This document shows, in pieces, positions 8,476 to 13,897 of a stretch of 13,897 nt of DNA (the stretch's first letter is position 1; every line of letters starts with the position of its first letter). A model generated the notes under the pieces. The model was given only the letters and a program-made list of their open reading frames with translations, did no database searches and was not told the DNA's origin. A program made the position numbers and the translations under genes. The stretch is from the NCBI GenBank assembly GCA_002377245.1, contig DFPL01000350.1, forward strand, positions 1 through 13,897, given 5' to 3'. This DNA is from Enterobacteriaceae bacterium UBA3516 (GTDB taxonomy: Bacteria; Pseudomonadota; Gammaproteobacteria; Enterobacterales; Enterobacteriaceae).

Positions 8476-8486
8476 ATGGAGGATTT

Positions 8487-9401
8487 ATGCGCCTGCCGAT
8501 TATTCTCGACACCGATCCCGGTATTGACGACGCCGCTGCCATCGCCGCCGCGCTTTTTGCCCCTGAGCTTGACCTCAAGCTGATGACCACGGTCGCGGGT
8601 AACGTCTCACTGGAAAAAACCACCCGCAACGCATTGCAATTGCTGCATTTCTGGAATGCCGATATTCCCGTCGCTCGGGGAGCTGCAACACCTCTGCTAC
8701 GCGTGCTCCGTGATGCGGCGAGTGTGCACGGCGAATCGGGTATGGAAGGGTATGCATTCGTTGAACATCAGCGCCAGCCGTTAGCGAAACCGGCGTTTGA
8801 AGCCATTCGCGATGTGCTGATGGCTTCGCCAGAACCAGTGACGTTAGTTGCTATTGGTCCCTTAACCAACATTGCGCTGCTGCTGACGCACTATCCTGAG
8901 TGCCAGTTCAACATCCGTCGTCTGGTCATGATGGGAGGCTCAGCCGGGCGTGGCAACTTCACACCCAATGCAGAATTCAATATTGCTGTCGACCCGGAAG
9001 CCGCCGCACGGGTGTTCAATAGTGGGCTTGAGATTGTGATGTGCGGTCTGGATGTGACCAATCATGCCACGCTGACACCTGAATATCTGGCCTCTTTGCC
9101 GCAGCTGAATGAGACGGGAAAAATGCTGCATGCCGTGTTCAGTCACTACCGCAGCGGCAGCATGACAACCGGTCTACGGATGCATGATCTGTGCGCCATT
9201 GCCTGGCTGGTGCGTCCCTCATTGTTTACCCTGAAGCCCTGCTTTGTGGCGGTCGAAACGCAAGGTACCTGGACTGCAGGCACCACCGTGGTGGATATCG
9301 AAGGCAAGCTCGGTCAACCGGCTAATGCGCAGGTGGCGCTGGGGATTGATATTGATGCGTTTCGTGAATGGGTCGCCGACGTCATTGGTCTGGCACCTTA
9401 A
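8487..9401 (+). CDS. rihC: Non-specific ribonucleoside hydrolase
   Basis: Cytosolic hydrolase that splits pyrimidine and purine ribonucleosides into base and ribose for salvage. It has 304 residues, equal to E. coli RihC. The Ca-binding signature DTDPGIDDA (about 8-16) is present, as are [49 protein letters not shown] followed by DPEAA, and the late active-site block [15 protein letters not shown] chose the ATG at 8487, which has a strong GGAGG 4 bases upstream; an ATG at 8460 lies inside the terminator loop. A terminator sits immediately upstream, and the 3' end overlaps the convergent lysR-type gene by 20 bases. Confidence 0.96.
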   Translation: MRLPIILDTDPGIDDAAAIAAALFAPELDLKLMTTVAGNVSLEKTTRNALQLLHFWNADIPVARGAATPLLRVLRDAASVHGESGMEGYAFVEHQRQPLAKPAFEAIRDVLMASPEPVTLVAIGPLTNIALLLTHYPECQFNIRRLVMMGGSAGRGNFTPNAEFNIAVDPEAAARVFNSGLEIVMCGLDVTNHATLTPEYLASLPQLNETGKMLHAVFSHYRSGSMTTGLRMHDLCAIAWLVRPSLFTLKPCFVAVETQGTWTAGTTVVDIEGKLGQPANAQVALGIDIDAFREWVADVIGLAP

Positions 9402-10296
9402 CGGGCATTTTCTCACTGAGATAATCGATCATGGCCCGCATTCGTGCGGGCATATGTTTTCCTGACGACCACAGCAGCCACAGCTCACCTGAATACGTAC
9501 TGGTAAATTCCCATTCCGGCAGTACCTGAATCACCTCACCGCTCGCCAGTTTCTCCTGTGCGGTAAACAGAGGGAGGCTGCCAATACCCAGGTGATTCAA
9601 CACCGCATCCAGCCGTACACCCGTGTGGTTCGCCGCATAGCGCCCACGGGTCTGTACGCTTTCGGCGTGACCATTTTTGCGAAATTTCCAACGTGCATCT
9701 GCGGGGTTTTCTCCAAGGCTAATGCAACTGTGATGACGAAGATCCTGCGGCCGCTCTGGCAGGCCATGCTGCTTAAGATATTCCGGCGTTGCACAAATAA
9801 GATGGCTGATGGGCATTAAGGGCCTGCCATACAGGCCGGGCGACGGGGAGCGGGTAATGCGCAACGCGAGATCGATACTCTCGTCAATCAAATCCATATA
9901 GCGATCTTCCAGGCGAAGCCGCACGTTGACCTGCGGATAGCGTTCCAGAAACTCCCTCATCAATGGATGAATAACACTCCGTCCTACGGCTTTCGGCACG
10001 CTGAGCGTCAGCGTACCCTGGGCGATATCCTGCACACTGCTGCCGGAATTCAACGCCTGCTTTGCCGCTTCCAGCATAGACAGCGCGTGGTGATAGACGC
10101 TATGCCCGGATTCACTAAGCCGCAGTTTACGCGTTGTACGGTGCAGGAGTTTGTTGCCTAGCGCCGCTTCCAGTCGCGATACACAGCGACTCATGGCGGA
10201 GGGTGTTGCGCCCGTCATGCGGGCCGCAGCAGAAAAACTGCCCTGATCAACGATCAGAACGAAGGTCGCAAGATCCGGGAGCAACGTGAGGTTCAT
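9382..10296 (-). CDS. LysR-family transcriptional regulator (CrgA-like subgroup)
   Basis: A 304-residue LysR-type protein, not recognised as a named E. coli regulator. The N-terminal winged helix-turn-helix is clear at about residues 5-65: [53 protein letters not shown]. The effector domain has [39 protein letters not shown] and [20 protein letters not shown], the style of the CrgA/AaeR-like subgroup. Targets are probably itself and the divergent alaX-like gene 92 bases away; the inducer is unknown. The coding end overlaps rihC by 20 bases in convergent orientation. Confidence 0.92.
   Translation of the reverse strand: MNLTLLPDLATFVLIVDQGSFSAAARMTGATPSAMSRCVSRLEAALGNKLLHRTTRKLRLSESGHSVYHHALSMLEAAKQALNSGSSVQDIAQGTLTLSVPKAVGRSVIHPLMREFLERYPQVNVRLRLEDRYMDLIDESIDLALRITRSPSPGLYGRPLMPISHLICATPEYLKQHGLPERPQDLRHHSCISLGENPADARWKFRKNGHAESVQTRGRYAANHTGVRLDAVLNHLGIGSLPLFTAQEKLASGEVIQVLPEWEFTSTYSGELWLLWSSGKHMPARMRAMIDYLSEKMPVKVPDQ
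9434..9460 (+). terminator. Candidate rihC terminator inside the 3' end of the lysR-type gene
   Basis: GCCCGCA (9434-9440), loop TTCG, TGCGGGC (9445-9451) form a perfect 7-bp stem with a UUCG tetraloop on the plus strand, 32 bases after the rihC stop. The tail ATATGTTTT is only a weak U-tract. The bases also encode H-M-P-A-R-M-R-A-M of the LysR-type protein, so the hairpin may be partly coincidental. Confidence 0.4.
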
Positions 10297-10388
10297 TTGT
10301 GTCTGCCAGGCAAAGGTGCATTGAATTAATCACGGATTATCGTGTTCAGGAAAAATAATATACTGAAGGTAACGAGAGGAGAAAGCCA
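10297..10388. promoter_or_regulatory. Divergent lysR/alaX-like control region
   Basis: These 92 bases separate two divergent starts, the usual layout for a LysR regulator and its target. An AT-rich segment holds a likely -10 for the rightward gene: TATACT (10359-10364) or TAATAT (10356-10361), without a good -35, as expected for an activator-dependent promoter. A small inverted repeat CACG-N6-CGTG (10331-10344) covers the -35 position and is a candidate regulator site. The site identity is inference. Confidence 0.45.
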
Positions 10389-11018
10389 GTGACGAAACGA
10401 GATTACTACACCCGCGATGATACCTATGGTGAGGCACATATCCTGCGATGTATCGCCACCCATGACGGCTATTTTGATAGTGAACTGGATGCAACGCTGT
10501 TTCATCCTCAGGGGGGCGGGCAGCCTGCTGATAAAGGCTGGATTGGCAATGTGCCGGTGCTGAGCGTATTCAACGACGGGGAGACCGTATGGCACCGGAC
10601 GTCCGAACCCGTGGCGACGGGGCCCGTTGCTATTCGTGTGGACAGCGAGTTACGCGCATTACATGCCCGCTGGCACTCCGCCGGGCATTTGATTGGTTAT
10701 GCAGGAGAACTGCATGGTTGGCAGCCAGTAAAAGCCCATCACTGGCCGGGAGAAGGGCGCATTACTTTTACCGGAAACAGCGTGGGCGCTGCCCCTGACG
10801 CCAGCCTGATCGAGGCGCAAATTTCGGCATGGATCGAAGGCTCATTACCAAGAAAAATTGAATTTATTGACGGCAAACGCGAGGTGCGTTTTGGCGAATT
10901 ACCCGCGTATGGCTGCGGCGGAACCCATTCGCAGACTACCGGCGAAATAGGGCATGTCACCCTCACCAGTGTAAAAATGAAAAAAGGACAGCTTGTGGTG
11001 AGCTACACCCTGAGCTAA
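10389..11018 (+). CDS. AlaX-type alanyl-tRNA editing protein
   Basis: A 209-residue stand-alone homologue of the AlaRS editing domain, expected to hydrolyse Ser- or Gly-tRNA-Ala in trans in the cytosol. Diagnostic features are the N-terminal FHPQGGGQPADKG block (about 38-50) and the metal-binding pair H96-x3-H100 (in LHARWHSAGHLIGY) and C176-x3-H180 (GCGGTH). All four ligands are present, so it should be active. The start is GTG at 10389 with a good GAGAGGAG about 8 bases upstream. Length fits the short AlaX class without a C-terminal oligomerisation region. It is divergent from a lysR-type gene and upstream of dapB, in a position where E. coli K-12 has no such gene. Other members of this fold (ThrRS/AlaRS second additional domain) are less likely because of the GGGQ block. 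Confidence 0.88.
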   Translation: MTKRDYYTRDDTYGEAHILRCIATHDGYFDSELDATLFHPQGGGQPADKGWIGNVPVLSVFNDGETVWHRTSEPVATGPVAIRVDSELRALHARWHSAGHLIGYAGELHGWQPVKAHHWPGEGRITFTGNSVGAAPDASLIEAQISAWIEGSLPRKIEFIDGKREVRFGELPAYGCGGTHSQTTGEIGHVTLTSVKMKKGQLVVSYTLS

Positions 11019-11064
11019 CGCTGCCCGTTTTCAGGCTTAAAACGCAACATGCGCACTCATGCCT

Positions 11065-11092
11065 TTTACTGATACTCCATGCTGTTTATCAT
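11065..11092 (+). promoter_or_regulatory. Candidate dapB promoter
   Basis: TTTACT (11065-11070, 4 of 6) and TATCAT (11087-11092, 5 of 6) are spaced by 16 bases in the 171-base gap between the alaX-like gene and dapB. This would give a leader of about 90 bases. No terminator was found after the alaX-like gene, so read-through into dapB is possible. Confidence 0.38.
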
Positions 11093-11174
11093 TTAATTCT
11101 AATTATCGGTGTTTTCGGCTGGCAGGCCCAACGCGGGCTGGTTAATCTGGAAGCGATTTTCAGCATTTTATTAA

Positions 11175-12011
<837 letters not shown>

Positions 12012-12047
12012 CATTTTTTACCCATCGTGATGTGGTTATTGCAGTCT

Positions 12048-12060
12048 TAATCTATTGATT
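12048..12060 (-). promoter_or_regulatory. IHF site of the carAB P1 control region
   Basis: The minus strand reads AATCAATAGATTA, a full match to the IHF consensus WATCAANNNNTTR. It lies about 310-320 bases upstream of the predicted P1 start, about where IHF acts on E. coli carAB P1. Confidence 0.68.
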
Positions 12061-12064
12061 GCAT

Positions 12065-12092
12065 AGGGCAATATTTTATTGCCCTTTTATTT
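12065..12092 (+). terminator. dapB intrinsic terminator
   Basis: AGGGCAATA (12065-12073), TTT loop, TATTGCCCT (12077-12085) form a perfect stem followed by TTTATTTT. It lies 54 bases after the dapB stop and upstream of the carAB regulatory sites. Confidence 0.85.
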
Positions 12093-12173
12093 TAACTGTC
12101 TCATGTCTATTTAAATGTAAGTTCTTTGTTTAGTTCTGTTATCCCCCTCTTTTTTGTTGGTTAAACGTTAATT

Positions 12174-12189
12174 TTGACCAAATGGTCCA
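12174..12189 (+). promoter_or_regulatory. RutR site upstream of carAB
   Basis: TTGACCAAATGGTCCA is nearly the RutR consensus TTGACCANNTGGTCAA (one mismatch in the right arm). RutR senses uracil and thymine and is known to regulate E. coli carAB P1. The site lies at about -194 to -179 from P1. Confidence 0.82.
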
Positions 12190-12230
12190 CTTTTTCTGGT
12201 TCCAGGCCTTAGCAAATCATTTATGCCGCT

Positions 12231-12246
12231 GCGCAAGCGTTTACGT
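12231..12246 (+). promoter_or_regulatory. PurR box upstream of carAB
   Basis: GCGCAAGCGTTTACGT resembles the PurR operator ACGCAAACGTTTGCGT with three differences and keeps the central CG. It lies about 125-135 bases upstream of the P1 start, consistent with purine repression of E. coli carAB P1. Confidence 0.72.
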
Positions 12247-12332
12247 AGGTGAGGTAAACCGATCTTTTTCCGCTTAAAACCATGCTATTCTTTCCAGGGG
12301 CGCAAAAAGACATGAAAAATATGCGCGATAAG

Positions 12333-12373
12333 TTGACTTTTACCCTGCATGTCTCCAGAATGCCGCCGTTTGC
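12333..12373 (+). promoter_or_regulatory. carAB promoter P1 (pyrimidine-controlled)
   Basis: TTGACT (12333-12338), a 17-base spacer and CAGAAT (12356-12361) form the promoter. The predicted start G12368 gives the initial transcript GUUUGC. In E. coli the same GUUUGC start allows UTP-sensitive reiterative transcription, which lowers P1 output when UTP is high. The PurR, RutR and IHF sites lie upstream. PepA sites could not be located by eye. Confidence 0.82.
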
Positions 12374-12401
12374 AAAAAATTCGCGGCTACGCAGATTTGC
12401 A

Positions 12402-12431
12402 TTGATTCAAGGTCCATATTTGAATTAATAT
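12402..12431 (+). promoter_or_regulatory. carAB promoter P2 (arginine-controlled)
   Basis: TTGATT (12402-12407) and TAATAT (12426-12431) are spaced by 18 bases. The predicted start, about 12437, is about 70 bases downstream of P1, as in E. coli. The -10 lies inside the first ARG box, so ArgR with arginine would block it. The exact hexamers are less certain than the position. Confidence 0.6.
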
Positions 12432-12457
12432 GCAAATAAAGTGAGTGAATATTCTCT
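12419..12457 (+). promoter_or_regulatory. Two ARG boxes (ArgR operator) over P2
   Basis: Box 1 is TTTGAATTAATATGCAAA (12419-12436) and box 2 is AGTGAGTGAATATTCTCT (12440-12457). They are 18-base imperfect palindromes separated by 3 bases, the standard spacing for one ArgR hexamer. Box 2 ends one base before the carA Shine-Dalgarno. This arrangement matches the E. coli carAB P2 operator. Confidence 0.85.
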
Positions 12458-12467
12458 GGAGGGTGTT

Positions 12468-13616
12468 TTGATTAAGTCAGCGCTATTGGTTCTGGAAGAC
12501 GGAACCCAGTTTTACGGTCGGGCCATAGGGGCAACAGGTTCGGCGGTTGGGGAAGTCGTTTTCAATACTTCAATGACCGGTTATCAAGAAATCCTCACTG
12601 ATCCTTCCTATTCCCGCCAAATCGTCACTCTTACTTATCCTCATATTGGTAATGTCGGCACTAACGCCGCTGATGAAGAATCTTCTCAAGTTCATGCGCA
12701 AGGCCTGATTATTCGTGACCTGCCGCTGATTGCCAGTAACTACCGCAATACGGAAGACCTCTCTTCTTACCTGAAACGTCATAACATTGTGGCGATTGCC
12801 GATATCGATACCCGTAAGTTGACGCGTCTGCTGCGTGAGAAAGGCGCGCAGAACGGCTGCATCATTGCGGGTGATAACCTGGACGCGGCCCTGGCGCAGG
12901 AAAAGGCGAAAGCCTTCCCGGGCCTGAACGGCATGGATCTGGCGAAAGAAGTGACCACGGCTGAAACCTACAGCTGGACGCAGGGAAGCTGGACCCTTGC
13001 GGGCGACCTGCCGGAAGCCCAAAAAGAGAGCGAATTGCCGTTCCACGTGGTGGCTTATGACTACGGCGCAAAACGTAACATCCTGCGCATGTTGGTTGAC
13101 CGCGGTTGCCGTCTGACCGTTGTGCCGGCAAAAACCCCGGCAGACGAAGCGCTGAAGATGAATCCTGATGGGATCTTCCTCTCCAACGGCCCGGGCGATC
13201 CGGCACCGTGCGACTACGCCATTTCTGCTATCAAAACGTTCCTTGAGACGGATATTCCGGTCTTCGGCATCTGCCTCGGCCATCAGCTGCTGGCGCTGGC
13301 GAGCGGTGCGAAGACCGTGAAGATGAAGTTTGGTCACCACGGTGGTAACCACCCGGTGAAAGATATCGACAATAACACGGTGATGATCACCGCGCAGAAC
13401 CACGGTTTTGCGGTGGATGAAGCGTCTATGCCGGCAACGCTGCGCGTCACGCACAAGTCGCTGTTCGATGGCACCCTGCAGGGGATTCATCGTACCGACA
13501 AACCGGCATTCAGCTTCCAGGGGCACCCGGAAGCGAGCCCCGGCCCGCACGATGCCGCGCCGTTGTTCGACCACTTTATCGAATTGATTAAGCACTACCG
13601 TTCTTCAGCAAAATAA
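12468..13616 (+). CDS. carA: Carbamoyl-phosphate synthase small (glutaminase) subunit
   Basis: Hydrolyses glutamine and channels ammonia to the large subunit CarB for carbamoyl phosphate, used in arginine and pyrimidine synthesis. With the TTG start at 12468 the protein is 382 residues, as in E. coli ([15 protein letters not shown]). GGAGGG at 12458-12463 is 4-5 bases upstream. An in-frame GTG at 12441 lies within the ARG boxes and is rejected. The N-terminal CPSase domain has [20 protein letters not shown]. The C-terminal class I amidotransferase has the nucleophile elbow GICLGH (C269) and the H353/E355 pair in [13 protein letters not shown]. carB starts 15 bases after the stop; the pair forms one operon driven by P1 and P2. 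Confidence 0.98.
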   Translation: MIKSALLVLEDGTQFYGRAIGATGSAVGEVVFNTSMTGYQEILTDPSYSRQIVTLTYPHIGNVGTNAADEESSQVHAQGLIIRDLPLIASNYRNTEDLSSYLKRHNIVAIADIDTRKLTRLLREKGAQNGCIIAGDNLDAALAQEKAKAFPGLNGMDLAKEVTTAETYSWTQGSWTLAGDLPEAQKESELPFHVVAYDYGAKRNILRMLVDRGCRLTVVPAKTPADEALKMNPDGIFLSNGPGDPAPCDYAISAIKTFLETDIPVFGICLGHQLLALASGAKTVKMKFGHHGGNHPVKDIDNNTVMITAQNHGFAVDEASMPATLRVTHKSLFDGTLQGIHRTDKPAFSFQGHPEASPGPHDAAPLFDHFIELIKHYRSSAK

Positions 13617-13631
13617 TCAGGAGCAAACAAA

Positions 13632-13897
<266 letters not shown>

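Noticed and set aside
11121..11140. Small GCCC/GGGC hairpin in the dapB leader
   Set aside because: Only four clean base pairs and no conserved riboswitch-like core; I see no lysine riboswitch in the 171-base gap.
12283..12291. TGCTATTCT as an extended -10 for carAB P1
   Set aside because: It looks like an extended -10, but TTGACT-17-CAGAAT at 12333-12361 gives the known GUUUGC start and the right distance to P2. It might still be a minor promoter.
12441..12467. GTG start extending carA by nine residues
   Set aside because: It lies within the ARG box 2 / P2 region, lacks a Shine-Dalgarno, and the TTG at 12468 gives the exact E. coli length.
12570..13595. Long 341-codon open frame on the minus strand opposite carA
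   Set aside because: It is a codon-bias shadow of carA: rich in Arg, Val and His, with no recognisable domain or ribosome binding site. The same holds for the long minus-strand frames opposite ileS and dapB.

Overview
The window looks like an enterobacterial chromosome close to Escherichia, Salmonella and Citrobacter. The core genes match remembered E. coli proteins almost residue for residue in long stretches and keep the order nhaR - rpsT - ribF - ileS - lspA - fkpB - ispH - rihC - dapB - carA - carB. The exact genus cannot be fixed from the sequence alone; a Citrobacter-like genome is a guess. Two spots carry genes that E. coli K-12 lacks here: a three-gene cassette between nhaR and rpsT (where K-12 has IS1), and a divergent LysR/AlaX pair between rihC and dapB.

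Layout. Bases 1-503 hold the 3' part of nhaR. Bases 592-2000 hold a tightly packed rightward cassette: an ABM-fold monooxygenase-like protein, a tandem-ACT protein and an ArsR-type regulator with a C-terminal extension. It begins behind a 10-bp perfect inverted repeat that contains the first ribosome binding site. It ends at a terminator shared with the convergent rpsT. rpsT (leftward) keeps its UUG start and a strong promoter with a GC-rich discriminator. From 2650 the rightward essential cluster ribF-ileS-lspA-fkpB-ispH follows (flavin cofactors, isoleucyl-tRNA, lipoprotein signal peptidase, a peptidyl-prolyl isomerase, isoprenoid precursors). It is closed by an intrinsic terminator that lies immediately before the rihC ribosome binding site. 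rihC (nucleoside hydrolase) meets a convergent lysR-type gene with a 20-bp 3' overlap. That regulator is divergent from an alanyl-tRNA editing protein (AlaX type). dapB (lysine/diaminopimelate synthesis) has its own terminator. The 456-bp gap before carA holds a recognisable carAB control region: IHF, RutR and PurR sites, promoter P1 with its UTP-sensitive start, and P2 overlapped by two ARG boxes. carA also uses a UUG start; carB runs off the right edge.

The core is mostly ordinary. The best candidates for under-described biology are the ABM/tandem-ACT/ArsR cassette with its leader hairpin, and the LysR/AlaX pair. Smaller oddities are a Pro-to-Gly change in the IleRS editing site, a patchy divergent segment in NhaR, the rihC terminator/SD arrangement, and the loss of the yaaY reading frame.
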